DNA of 60,000 nt from Nematostella vectensis (Eukaryota > Cnidaria > Anthozoa > Actiniaria > Edwardsiidae): positions 1,535,001 through 1,595,000 of the forward strand of contig NC_064042.1 of the NCBI RefSeq assembly GCF_932526225.1. Reading direction: 5' to 3'. The notes beneath the pieces are model-generated. The model had not been told where the DNA came from, did no database searches, and worked only from the letters and a program-made list of their open reading frames with translations. Shown here in pieces: positions 1-13,200 of this stretch. Position numbers and translations under genes: made by a program. Position 1 is the stretch's first letter; the number at the start of each line of letters is the position of its first letter.

Positions 1-683
1 TAGATATCAGTGTGACAGACTTACCTATGAATACATATGCACTGTCTTTGTACTGTCATATATCAGATACCAGTGTGACAGACTCACCTATGAATACATA
101 CGCACTGTCTTTGTACTGTCATATCTTAGATTCCAGTGTGACAGACTCACCTATGAATACATACGCACTGTCTTTTTACTTTCATATCTTAGATACCAGT
201 ATGACAGACTCACCTATGAATACATACGCACAAACTTTGTACTGTCATATCTTAGATACCAGTATGACAGACTCACTTATGAATACATACGCACATTCTT
301 TGTACTGTCATATCTTAGATACCAGTATGACAGACTCACCTATGAATACATACGCACTGTCTTTGTACTGTCATCTTAGATACCAGTATGACAGACTCAC
401 CTATGAATACATACGCACAGTCTTTGTACTGTCATATATCAGATACCAGTGTGACAGACTTACCTATGAATACATATGCACTGTCTTTATACTTTCATAT
501 CTTAGATACCAGTATGACAGACTCACCTATGAATACATACGCACTGTCTTTGTACTGTCATATATCAGATACCAGTGTGACAGACTTACCTATGAATACA
601 TATGCACTGTCTTTTTACTTTCATATCTTAGATACCAGTATGACAGACTTACCTATGAATACATACGCACTGTCTTTGTACTG
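1..683 (-). repeat. 63-bp minisatellite built on the RBMX2 exon 2 splice donor
   Basis: About 10.8 tandem copies of a 63-bp unit, running off the left edge of the window. Read on the minus strand, each unit is the last 31 nt of RBMX2 coding exon 2 (ending TATGTATTCATAG), then a splice donor, then about 32 nt of intron. The donor alternates between GTGAGT and GTAAGT, so the changes keep a usable 5' splice site. The real exon copy is the rightmost one (653-683). One unit near 374 lacks 2 bp, which is why plus-strand reading frames switch there. Read-through past the real donor meets an in-frame TGA within the first unit. The plus-strand open frames are by-products of the period being a multiple of three. 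Confidence 0.93.
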
Positions 684-1158
684 TTTATGCCAAGATGCAT
701 CATCTGTCACACCCATTTCAAGCATTCGATCATTCAGTTTCTGGATATTTTTAATATTTCTAAAAGCACACACACATAATTAAAACTGGGTCAAAAAACA
801 TTGTATAAGGATGTTATGGCAAGATTTAGTGAGCCTAATAAGATTGTTCCTTCCTGAACCTCTGCTGCACCTTGTTTACCTTATGCTACCACTGGACTCC
901 TACCACTGTGCTTTCTAAATTATCCACATACTTCAAGATCTAAGTATGGACCAGACTAAGTATGGACCATCTCTTAACTATGCATGGATATCCATCAGTA
1001 TTTGGCATGTCTGCCTTAGAGGAGATGTATGACATTCTTGTTGTAAAGTGATGTGAGCAACTTCCTTTACTTAACTATAGATTATTATGAAAAGTCGTTG
1101 ACTCTAACAACCCTATTTTAAACAAGGATGACAGTTCTACTCACGTCATGGGATTCAT
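653..1158 (-). CDS. RBMX2: RBMX2/Ist3-like spliceosomal RRM protein, first two coding exons (partial)
   Basis: Coding exon 1 is 1145-1158 (MNPM plus two bases, donor AC|GTGAGT). Exon 2 is 653-759 (acceptor TTTTAG, donor ATAG|GTAAGT). Phases 2 and 1 close correctly. The joined start MNPMTNIKNIQKLN and the later stretch WHKQYKDSAYVFIG match the N-terminus and first RRM strand of RBMX2 (yeast Ist3/Snu17), which in the family continues as GLPYELTEGD. The family works in the RES complex of the activated spliceosome and binds pre-mRNA near the branch site. The RRM body is past base 1. The ATG is 237 bp from that of WDR53, so the two genes share a divergent promoter. The exon 2 donor has been amplified into the tandem array at 1-683. 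Identification rests on about 40 residues but the match is specific. Confidence 0.87.
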
Positions 1159-1395
1159 CTTGGTATCTGTTTGTAATCACAATATAAGTAATTTCAACAG
1201 TAACACTAAAACTCTGAACTTGAAATAAACGCTTTCAAGATGGCCGCCATATTCCATATATGGAATTCATGTCCTTATAAAGGTGAAACGTGCGCGGTTT
1301 TTTCGGTCAGCGTTTACACAAAAAAGCCGGGAGAATTTTGATTCCATGTGATTTTAAAAGTATCTAACTCTATCTTGTCGGTTACGTGTGGTAGA
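1159..1395. promoter_or_regulatory. divergent promoter between RBMX2 and WDR53
   Basis: Only 237 bp separate the two start codons. On the plus strand there is a YY1-like motif AAGATGGCCGCCAT (1237-1250), a perfect CArG box CCATATATGG (1254-1263) inside a 16-bp palindrome (1251-1266), and a TATAAA (1276-1281), well placed for WDR53 initiation near 1305-1312. The 5' UTR of WDR53 would be about 90 nt. Motif functions are inferred from animal consensus sequences. Confidence 0.6.
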
Positions 1396-2797
1396 ATGCA
1401 TAAATCCAGCTGGTCCGGTGGTCACACCGAGTCGATATTGTCTTTGGACGTAAATGCAGACGGGATTCTATCGTCAGGGGGTGAAGATTGTTTGTGTGTC
1501 TGGACCAAAGATGGCTCACCGAACATCAAGGTCAATCCATCGGGCGAAAAGAGGGAAATAACCAGTGTTTGCTTCTCCCCGTGCTACCCTGAACAGCTCT
1601 ACGCGTCATCGGAAACAAAAATTTACTGCTATGATCTGAGAAACTTATCGAGTTCAACTCTAGAGTATGATGTAAACGAGGATGAGATAAACCAATTAGC
1701 CGTTCACGACAAGGGACGTTATCTAGCGGCATGTGATGACACTGGTACTATCAAGGTGATTGACTTGCAGGAGAAAAGACTCTTTAAAACTTTATCTCGA
1801 GTTCACACTAACATCTGCTCGACTGTGCAGTTCCGTCCCCATCGTCCCTGGGGTCTAGTCAGCGGAGGCATGGATTATCGTGTTGCACACTGGGATTTCT
1901 CCTCAGGGAGGGTTTTACATGAAGTGAATGTCCAGGAAATAGCTGAGGTCCAGGAAGCAGGTGGTTACCTGATCAATCCACCATTTGTCCACTCTGTTCA
2001 TGTGCCTGGAAATGGAAGGAAGGTTGCTGTGGGATTAGGTAATGTTCTAAATACTTCCTAAATGATAACAAAATAACCCAGTCTTTTTTTATGTAGACTC
2101 TCCCCCTGGCTCTGTGCACCCCTCCCACAGTTATGTGGTTTTGATTATAAACTGTGAATGATTTGCAAAGAAAACTAGCTGGTGGAAACCTCTGTAGGAA
2201 GCACAATTGTCAAGGGTTTACATGGAAATGAAGGCTGGAATTTTTATGTATATTTTGTTGTCCTTATAGCATTTGTTATTTAAGATATTTCGTCTTAAAC
2301 AGGGTCACAAAACCATAACAGTACCCCTATAGACAAACAGGGACTGAGTGTAAGGAATGACTCACTTTTGGCAGTTAAGGGGGCACCATTCTAGCTATGC
2401 ATCTAATGAAGGCATTCACCTTTTTTTTTCAGAGGATGGGAGCATACAGATTTTCAGTTTTGAGGGCAAGAAGAACATTGCCCCATGGGCTCGACTTAAA
2501 AAACACACACGTGCTGTATGCCAAGTTCATTTCCCAAGGTTTGGATCCTTAGGAGATAATGTTCTCATTTCTGGTGGTAATGATGAACATATTATTGTTT
2601 GGAAATTGTGGAATAGACAATCTGAGAATGGACATGGGGAAAGCAGCGGAGCATCAACAGAAGATAGTATGCCACATGTGCTACAGGATGTCACCCATGG
2701 CTCTAAAGTGAACTGGATTACTTCACCTTATAATGATAAAAAGTTTTTTGTTGGGGATCAAACTAACATAGTATCACTATATGCATTGACTGGGTAG
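1396..2797 (+). CDS. WDR53: WD repeat-containing protein 53
   Basis: Two coding exons, 1396-2038 and 2433-2797 (stop TAG), encode 335 residues; human WDR53 is close to 358. The donor TTAG|GTAATG and the acceptor after a run of nine T (TTTTTTTTTCAG) join in phase to give VGLEDGSIQIFSF, matching the vertebrate order. Recognisable WD40 blades include SSGGEDCLCVWT, AACDDTGTIKVIDL, VSGGMDYRVAHW and ISGGNDEHIIVWKL, and the C-terminus has VNWITSPY and VGDQTNIVSLYALTG. An upstream in-frame ATG at 1348 would add 16 residues. I prefer 1396 because MHKSSWSGGHTESIL aligns with the start of the vertebrate protein. WDR53 is reported as a DDB1-CUL4 associated WD40 factor; the sequence shows only the propeller. 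Confidence 0.93.
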
Positions 2798-2996
2798 GTG
2801 ATGATGCAGGGGCATTCCTGGGCTGTTTTCAGCTTATGGGTAAAAAAGCTTTCCAAAAAATTCTTGTTTTCCCCTCTAATGACAGTATTGTAGTCAAGAC
2901 AACCCTCAAAATAACCGTCATCTTTTACTATGCCAAATTGTTATGAAACACATTCACATTTGACATTTTATTTATGAATAACAGGTTCGGTGAACG

Positions 2997-3002
2997 AATA
3001 AA
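2997..3002 (+). other. candidate polyadenylation signal of WDR53
   Basis: AATAAA lies 200 nt after the WDR53 stop codon. The stretch 2798-4205 holds only the facing 3' ends of WDR53 and TFDP; I see no exon in it. Confidence 0.5.
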
Positions 3003-3775
3003 TACTTCTGAATTTATTACTATCAATAAAAGTAATATGCCATTCAAGAGCTTCACCTAAACTGTCAGACAACTTCAAATAGAGAGCTACCTCTACAGCT
3101 ATGTGAACTTGTTCAAATTCAGCATTGTAACTGGCTGTAGATATATAACAGACGTGAATGCATTCAGATTTGTTAACATTGCCTATTCATGTTCAATGTG
3201 AAAGCTCAGTTTCGGGGTCAAATTGGAATGTTTATATTCTCTAATTATAGAATGGTTTTCATAAACCACAGTACACACATTAGCAAACTATACTTTCTGA
3301 AGCTCAAACCCTTTTTTTTACAATTTTTACCATAACAGAATCAATTTGAAAATTGCACAATTGTGAAATGTCATGTCAAGACAATTTTCTAGTCAGGTAA
3401 CAATGACAATTCACAATATCCCAGGGTCAATAAACACACCAATGCTTACAAGATAGGAGTGTCAAATCGAAGCTCTCTTAACTTATTTACTGTATTAGCC
3501 CCAACACAAATTGGCACGTATATCGAACACAGTCAATTAGTGACTGTCACACAGTGCTACAAATAGGAAGGAAATGGAACAGTTATGTTGTCAATAAAAT
3601 CACACATTACATACTCGTCACAGTTTAATACTGTACAATGTTGTACCTTGTCTGTGAACTAACTACGGCTTGATCCAGCAAGAACACTTATGTAAAAACT
3701 CTGAAACATCAGCTTACAAAATAACTAGAATACAAACAAGGTGACTCTAGGATAAGATTGATAAGATGAGTTACT

Positions 3776-3781
3776 TTTATT
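3776..3781 (-). other. candidate polyadenylation signal of TFDP
   Basis: AATAAA on the minus strand, about 425 nt after the TFDP stop. A second one at 2967-2972 (minus) would give a longer 3' UTR overlapping the WDR53 3' end. Confidence 0.4.
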
Positions 3782-4205
3782 TACAAACTACAGTAAGATC
3801 ATGAGTGGGCTTAATCCCATTTCTGTGACCATAGTTTAAGAACAAAGACTTTTTAACCATTTCGTAATATTTTTCATGCTAATGGCTGAGAATATTTTTT
3901 CTAATTTGTACATGGTGAAAATCCACTTTTATACAACACACTCGACTTCAAAAAGAAGTCAAATTTACCAGATTAGCTAACCCTTTGAATCTTTTCTAAA
4001 ATCAACGTTCTAAACTAAACATCAGGCTCATATCATTCACGAACCCTGACCCCTACAGTACACCCTCCAAAAATCAAGACGCTCGTAAGATATTACTAAT
4101 AATATGAAATACTGCCCTACATAATTCTGTTACAAGGCTTTATAAAATTATGCTTGAAACCAAAAGAGCCCATTTTTATGCGACAAGATACTTGTACGGG
4201 ACAGT

Positions 4206-7200
4206 CTATTGGTTTGAGTTATCTTCAATGTCAACAAATCCGTCCTGTGATAGGTCAGAATCTGCTTCTGACACTGAGGCTGGCGAGGATGGATATGAGC
4301 AAGGCGATATGGTTCTTTGTGATGGCAGGCTGTCACTAGCCATTGAAGATGTCCTAGAGGTCCGGGATAAGGCTCTTGAGTTGTTTGTCGAGTTGATGGC
4401 GCCTTGTGTAAGAGATGTGGCTAGTGGCGGTGATGGTGCGTTGGCTCCTGGGAGAGGGGACATGCGGGCGGTGGCAGAAACCATTGGTTTGTTGGTGGCA
4501 GATCTGTTAACAAATTAAATGGTCATTGATTCACATAGCAATAAGTGAAATGCCATGCAGGTAAATCAATAAAAGAATTGTGGATTCTCACAGAACTCTA
4601 GTGATTAATTGGTACAGTTATAACATAAGGGATGTGTGAGTTTCTCATGTGAGGGTTAAAAACTTACTTTGCATTCACATTGGTAATCCCTAGGGTAACT
4701 GGACCAGACTTTGCCATGTCTAAAACAAAAAAGATAACAATTTGTTATGATGGTGACATAAAGTAGAGTTTATTTAAGTCAAAGGGGCACTTTAATTCCC
4801 CAAATTGGTGTATTTTCATATGGATCAAATGAATTGCCATGAAGTGATGAGGAAATAAATCAAGCATGTGTGAAAACACATGTAGAAAAACTTATACATA
4901 CTCAGTTATCGATTCCTTACCTACAACATATGGTTCAAGTGCTTTAGGGACCATGGTCCTAGATGTTTTCAGATTCTCTACAGAACAGGACTTCTTCTCC
5001 AACCCAAACGCCATCCCCATGCGCTTCAGAACCTCAATATCGTCATGAATTTCAAACGTGTTGTCAAAATTAAACAAGTATTCAAACCTGGAAGACAGCA
5101 TGAAAACATTGTATGAGTATATCAACATCGTATGAGTATATCAGTCTATCAGAAGTGGTGGAGAACACAAATGAAATGTTGTACTAGGACTTGCCTCTTT
5201 AGAGAGGATTTCTGCATAAAGGAAGTCTGTCATGTGGAGTTTCCACCATACTTACTTGTCATTTGATATGCTGCAGTCAATGATCGTCTTTTTGCTGGTG
5301 TTGACTATGATGAACGGCAGGTGAATGGTGGTGTTTGCTGCAGGAAGTCCTTGCTGCTTCTCAGAAGACCTGTTTCTCTGTACTAGATTCTTGAATGCAA
5401 TTTGCTAAAAAAAGAAATAAGATCAATTTTTTCCCCTGCAATGTCTAGACCACATCTTGTGCATGACATATTTTCTACTTTTTTTTGCTGTTTAGCCATC
5501 CCTAAAACATTTTAGTGCTTGACAACTTTTTTTAGCCAGCAACAGGAAAAGATTGTTCAGGAAATTTTATCATGTTGAGGCTACATGATTTGTTGCATGC
5601 TACAAAAGTGTTTTCTTTATTGGGGTGGCTTAATTAGGAAACATGTCACATGCTAAATGTATCCTTATTTTGTAATACCTTAAAATCTTACATTCTGATA
5701 CTGATAGATTCTAATACTGTTGGGTTTATGCAGTAAGCATAAACATCACTAATAATTGACTGTTTTACTTACTTGTAAAATTAATTCCTGTAGTTGTGCA
5801 GTCTTTTGCTTTATCCTATCACGTTTGTCTTTTTTCTCTTCCTAAGGAGATGTGAGAACACATTTGTTAGGGCCGGCGTTCCCCTTTCCATGACAATCAA
5901 AATCATTAGGCCACATGTGACCCCTTGCAAAACAGGCGTGTACCCAGGATTAGCTGAGGGGCCATAGGTATCAAATGTAAAAGCATAGTATTAAAAGATT
6001 TTTTTAAGAAATGACCCATTTTTTGGCTGCCAAGGGGGGGGGGGGGGGCACTCCCCTGTGAATGCACCTGCAAAATTTCTATTTCATTCAAAAATTAATT
6101 GATCTTAATAGCTCTGAAGGGGGACTGAGAACATTATGGCTGTTTTAAATAATTTTAAAACAGCCTAGGACCCTCATCTAAAAATCAAAACTGTTGGTTT
6201 TGGGGGAAGGAAGGAATTAAACCCTCAACCAAGCAGCATAAAAGCACTACAGAGGCCACCCATGGTCCCATGTGCCAGTCTCAATACACTACCTCAAGTG
6301 ATTGGCATTCCTGCGCCGAATTGGTTGGCAGCCCAATCCACTTGATTTCTTTCTTCTCTTTGGAGATAATATTCATTGCCATAAGGACATTCAGGGCATC
6401 GTAGACTCTCCTTCTTATATTCTTCTGATCATAAGCCTGAGATTCACATGGCGATGATTAGTACAGAAGAGTTACTGCCATATATTCTTCAACAAAACAA
6501 GTGCTGGTACTATATCAGTATTCAAGCAGGCAGACCATTTTAGACTACTGTTACCATATAGTTTTACTAGTACAACTGAGTTGTTACCTGGTCAGTAGGG
6601 GACATGTGTTTTTCTGGATCACTAAACTCTCGTACAAGCTCATCCGCCACTTCATTATAAGAGGTTGTGCCCTTTTGCTGGACTTTTTCGCAGACTTTCA
6701 TGGAAAAATGACGAAGTCCTTTACCAGATTTATCTCCAACTGCACTGCGGCTAGCACTAGGAAGACGCTTCCCTCTCTTCCTCCTAAAGAAAGACACTTT
6801 CACATCAGGCATACATAGAGACATCAAAATTTCAATACATACATTTCCACTTAATTATAAAGCAGCAGATAACAACAATGTTGTTTCAAAGGCATTTTCT
6901 CAGGACTTAAAAAAAATGATAATGATAAAGGTTACCTGTCCATGCTATCCATTAAATCGTTTTCTCCTAGGTCTCCTCTCCTTTTCCTTCCACTTCCAGG
7001 TGTTGCAACTCTGTTCAAGTCATAAATTTAAAGAAAGTTCAATAAAATTTTAAATCTAATGGAAGAAAAAAAAAGTGATCTGTGAAAATTTTCCTTCATT
7101 CTTCAACACTATATTCTAATTCTCAAATGGCTTTTTCCCCAAAGCAAAAGTTTGTTAACCACAGCATTTACTGTTTTTAATGTAAAAGACAGTTGCAAGT

Positions 7201-10200
7201 AGTACATACTAATTGGTTCTAAGAGGTTGGATAGCCTGCAAGTGTTTTAAAACTGGATTTACCTTGGCCATGTGTTGGAAGGGGATGGGATTATAGGAGC
7301 TGCTATCATTGCTGGCGTCCGAGGGCTGTTACTGACAGCAATAAGAGACTGAGAAGGGGGAGTTCCCACTACCTGTGAATACAGATAATTATTACATTAC
7401 TATCGTATATCGTATTGATAATAATAATGATAATGAAATAATAATAACATCCCCAGTCTGAGGCACATAAACATTGTGGCTCATTGATCTGTCGGTTCAG
7501 TGGGAGATAAACAAGGCTGTGGTACTGCAAGTGACTCCCTACTATTTTAATTGACACACAGGTTCATTAGAGTGCCCATTAAATTGAAGTGAAGCCCCAA
7601 GGGGATGGGTCTTCAGTTTTGTGTCTCATCCAAGAATCTGGGAACAGAGTTAATAATTCTTAACCCACTCAATAACACCAGACACTGATTGTCAAGTGAC
7701 ATTTTTTTTAAAGACTATGTTTAAAGACTATATGATCTGACTTGTGAGGAACAATGACAAACCATTTTGCCCATGTTATAATACATTCTATTGATAAGGC
7801 ATAAAGTACCTAGATCCAGGAAAGACTGAAGGATTCATGAATTTGATGAAACGGGTAAAAAAGAAAACTTCCCCAAAATGTTCTGCCGAAATATATTGAT
7901 ACCAATTATAGCCGAGAGTAACGAGTTCAATTGATCCTTTTTTTTGTCCGTAACAGGTTTTGGATGTAACTGATCCTTTTGTTGTAAATTTCACTCACCA
8001 AAGGGGATCCAGGGTTGTCTGAAGATTTAGGGAGAATTAGGGGGGACATCTTTGTTGGTGTCCCCACTGGCATTACGGCTCCTGTCAAACACGAGACAAA
8101 TGGGACAATGTCAAAATTATTTGTGAAATAAAAGAGAGCCACTTCACCCTTGGAGGACCCACATCATAATCAAAAACAGCCAAATTTAAATGTGTTTTGT
8201 TAACAGCCTCTGTCAGCCGCTATTAGCAAAGTACCAAGTGTGAAAAGGCAGCCATTTTCAATGGTCGGTTTGAAGAAGGCAATGCCATGTTATCAATTGA
8301 ATTTCGAAAAATAAAGAATTTAACCTTGTTTTTAAATGGTTATAAAAAAATTACGAAGTTGTGGCAAGGGTTCTTTAATATTTGAAGCTGTTTTCTAAAT
8401 AATTAAAACAGTCTCAAAACAATTGAATTGCCACAGCCTTTTCTTCTGTGACATAACACTGATTAAGAATGCCTCAGAATTAGTGAGCGCATTAACTGTT
8501 CTGAGACCTTTGTTAAACAACATGCTTTGACGATAGGGAAAATGACAGAGGCAATGATAAAGGCTGCTAGCCACCCACACACAACTAGCATACAGTACTC
8601 CAACACTCCTTCTGAATCCAATTATAATATATAGATTTAGGCATTGCCTAAAAGCGGAGCTCCAAACGACCAAATCTTTGCTTATTTGGGCTTAAAAATT
8701 TAAGAAATATTTATTATTATTATATTTCTGTTTTTGACGATGTCAACGATGACGTCACGTGACCTCATTGCACCCTACTTGAAACATACATCCTACCAAG
8801 TTTTGTTGTCACAGGATGTTTCTTTAATGAAATATAAATATTTTTTTTTATTTTGATGACATCAGCATACTTTTGCTTCTAGTGACGTCATTGATGACAT
8901 CACAATCACGTGACTATATTGGTGCACCCCCCTTGATGACACATACCGAGATTGGTTGTTGTATGATGTTTTGTTCATGAGATATGGATACAGTACTGCT
9001 CTCGTGTGGACATATGTTTGCGAAATTCGCGAACAGCGTTCGCGAAAGTTAGTTTATTCTCAAAAGCTTGCCCCAAAGAGGGAAGGAACGTCGATAGCTT
9101 GATATTATTCGAAGATTGTCGAATGTGTGAAAACTGCTAGCAGATACTTTTGAACAGCGGGAAGCCATTTATTTAACAAATACTTGTATTACACACGGGA
9201 GAATTAATTTGGGGAAGGAATGCCGATCGCTTGATATTCTTCGATGATTTTCGAATGTGTGAAAACTGCTAGCGAAGAATTTTGAAATTTTATTTGACAA
9301 AGACTTGTATTAAACATTGGAGAAGGAAGGCCGATCGCTTGATATCCTTCGAGGATATTTGAATGTGTGAAAACTGCTAGTGAAGAATTTTGAACATCGA
9401 AAAGCCATTTCTTTAACAAAGACCTGTATTAGACACGGGAGAATTAGTTTGGGGAAGTAATGCCGATCGCTTGATATTCTTTGATGATTTTTGAATGTGT
9501 GAAAACTGCTAGGGAATAATTTTGAACCGCAAGAAGCCATTTATTTGACAAAGCAAAGACTTGTACTAAACACGGGAGAATAAGTTTGAGGAGGGAATGC
9601 CGATCGCTTGATATTCTTCAAAGATTTTATTGCTTGATTTTAAAACTAGGTATTTGACTTATCATGAGACTGAGTTGTTTTATTTAATAGCAATCAATTC
9701 TACGCAAAGTAGCTAGTTATGCTCGTTTATATCGACGACTTGCTTTTCGTCATGAGAATATCTTCTGCGTCTATGACGATCGGCGTCTTTTGTTAGCTGA
9801 TTTCTAAAGCGTGCAACAAACAAGTGGATGGCTATTGTAACTGGAAAAAGGATAAATTGTGGAGCTGGCAATGGACTAGAGATGCCTTGCATTTACACAT
9901 CTTCTTGAGACAAAGAAATGTCAATCCCATGGTTGAAATTGAAGTTAGAAAATTGAAATTATGAAATTCTTTAATGGTTGCCTACTGGAAATGCAGTTTT
10001 TGTGAAACATTACAACATTTCCGCTTTATATGTGATTTCAGCATGCATTGGATATGGTGTTTATCAGGTGTTGACTGATGTTCTAAAGCCAAAAATCATT
10101 GTGGTTGCTTACGAGAGCTTAAAAATAAAAGAGAGTCTCAGTTGGTATTTTGAAATTATGGTCGCACTGATAAGTTGTTCGCTTACGAGAGCTTAGAATT

Positions 10201-13200
10201 ACAGAGTTTGTGTGACAATTCAATCGGTGATTCGTGATCGTGGTCGTTATCAGGGCTGGTGGCTTACGAGAGCGGTCGCTCAGAGAGCTTCGACTGTATT
10301 AGCAGCTAAATGTTAATCACATACATATGTTAAAATCATCAAAATGAGCTAAAATTACTTCCGTTACTAATGCAACATTTTGAATGCATGCATGGGGGCA
10401 CATTCTTTCAAATATTCATTAAAAGGTCCTCTTAAAGTAGGAAAAATGGGGGGTTAAGGACAGAGACCTGAATAAACATGGTAGCAAATCTACGATTCAT
10501 GAGATGTGTTATGCTTGTATCAAATTTGCTTGCCTCTGATGTGATGCCAATGTTTATCAAAGAAGTGTGCCTGTAGGTTTGTGTTAGGGGAAGTCGTGTG
10601 CTGAGCTCAATTAATGAGGTGTTAATGATGGGGAGAAGTGTGCTGAGCTCAATTAATGAGGTGTAAATGATGGGGAGTATTTCTCCAGGTGTAGTCTGTG
10701 TTTACTTTAAACAATGCTTAATGTTATAAAAATAACCTCTAGGGTTGAATGACTCCATGAAAGGGAGTTCTCATGCATTCTAAAACATGAAAATGTAAAA
10801 TCAAGTCTACAGCTAGATATGTTAAATCTAAAAAAAACAGTACTGTTAGTTATATTCCCCAAAATATCTTTCTTAAGGAGCAAAGTGAGATAAAAGTTTT
10901 AAAACACCAAAAACTGTAATAAAATAAAAACTATCTATGATTTTTAAAATACAGCCAAATGCTTGAGCCTCAGAAGAAATGGAGACACTATTAGATGTAT
11001 ACATATATAACATGTACAATCTATAATATGTAGTCAAATATTTACAAAATTATATGTAAAAGCTTCTGAGAAAAATAGGCTCAAACTACCTGTTTTAAAA
11101 TTACACAATACAGAAAGCATTCATACAATGTATATACTGTACTTATATTGTATACCACTTTTTCTTAGGTATGGGGCACCGCTCATGCAGTGCTCTGCTA
11201 AAAAAACATAAAACAAATGTGGAATGCTCTTTTAATGCGACAACATTGTGTTCTAAAAACGAGGCATTCAACTGACTGGCTAGCTTAAAATGATAGAAAA
11301 GCTTATTCATCCATTACAAAATTGTTCCTTCCTAATACTATAACCTATAAGCTAAAAAACAGTCTTAGACATTCAAGACTCTTGTCTCTTCCTCATGCAA
11401 CAACCAAACTATTAGTGGTTAAATGTTAATCACATACAGATGTTAAAATCATTAAAATGAGCTAAAATTACTTCAGTTATTAATGCAACATTTTGAATGC
11501 ATGCATGGGGGCACACTCTTTTAAATATTCATTAAAAGGTCCTCTTAAAGTAGGGAAAATGGGGGGTTAAGGACAGAGACCTGAATAAACATGGTAGCAA
11601 ATCTACGATTCATGAGATGTGTTATGCTTGTATCAAATTTGCTTGCCTCTGATGTGATGCCAATGTTTATCAAAGAAGTGTGCCTGTAGGTTTGTGTTAG
11701 GGGAAGTCGTGTGCTGAGCTCAATTAATGAGGTGTTAATGATGGGGAGAAGTGTGCTGAGCTCAATTAATGAGGTGTAAATGATGGGGAGTATTTCTCCA
11801 GGTGTAGTCTGTGTTTACTTTAAACAATGCTTAATGTTATAAAAATAACCTCTAGGGTTGAATGACTCCATGAAAGGGAGTTCTCATGCATTCTAAAACA
11901 TGAAAATGTAAAATCAAGTCTACAGCTAGATATGTTAAATCTAAAAAAAACAGTACTGTTAGTTATATTCCCCAAAATATCTTTCTTAAGGAGCAAAGTG
12001 AGATAAAAGTTTTAAAACACCAAAAACTGTAATAAAATAAAAACTATCTATGATTTTTAAAATACAGCCAAATGCTTGAGCCTCAGAAGAAATGGAGACA
12101 CTATTAGATGTATACATATATAACATGTACAATCTATAATATGTAGTCAAATATTTACAAAATTATATGTAAAAGCTTCTGAGAAAAATAGGCTCAAACT
12201 ACCTGTTTTAAAATTACACAATACAGAAAGCATTCATACAATGTATATACTGTACTTATATTGTATACCACTTTTTCTTAGGTATGGGGCACCGCTCATG
12301 CAGTGCTCTGCTAAAAAAACATAAAACAAATGTGGAATGCTCTTTTAATGCGACAACATTGTGTTCTAAAAACGAGGCATTCAACTGACTGGCTAGCTTA
12401 AAATGATAGAAAAGCTTATTCATCCATTACAAAATTGTTCCTTCCTAATACTATAACCTATAAGCTAAAAAACAGTCTTAGACATTCAAGACTCTTGTCT
12501 CTTCCTCATGCAACAACCAAACTATTAGTGGTTAAATGTTAATCACATACAGATGTTAAAATCATTAAAATGAGCTAAAATTACTTCAGTTATTAATGCA
12601 ACATTTTGAATGCATGCATGGGGGCACACTCTTTTAAATATTCATTAAAAGGTCCTCTTAAAGTAGGGAAAATGGGGGGTTAAGGACAGAGACCTGAATA
12701 AACATGGTAGCAAATCTACGATTCATGAGATGTGTTATGCTTGTATCAAATTTGCTTGCCTCTGATGTGATGCCAATGTTTATCAAAGAAGTGTGCCTGT
12801 AGGTTTGTGTTAGGGGAAGTCCTGTGCTGAGCTCAATTAATGAGGTGTTAATGATGGGGAGAAGTGTGCTGAGCTCAATTAATGAGGTGTTAATGATGGG
12901 GGGTATTTCTCCAGGTGTAGTCTGTGTTTACTTTAAACAATGCTTAATGTTATAAACATAACCTCTAGGGTTGAATGACTCCATGAAAGGGAATTCGCAT
13001 GCATTCTAGAACATGAAAATGTAAAATCAAGTCTACAGCTAGATATGTTAAATCTAAAAAAAACAGTACTGTTAGTTATATTCCACACAATATCTTTCTT
13101 AAGGAGCAAAGTGAGATAAAAGTTTTAAAACACCAAAAACTGTAATAAAATAATAGCTATCTATGATTTTTAAAACACAGCCAAATGCTTGAGCCTCAGA

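Noticed and set aside
12-783. Plus-strand repeat protein (255 codons)
   Set aside because: Antisense of RBMX2 exon 2 copies; frame breaks at a 2-bp deletion.
1348-1395. Upstream ATG adding 16 residues to WDR53
   Set aside because: The added residues do not resemble the family; the ATG at 1396 aligns with the vertebrate start.
4150-4518. 122-codon plus-strand frame
   Set aside because: Antisense of the last TFDP exon, which has clear family context and phase.
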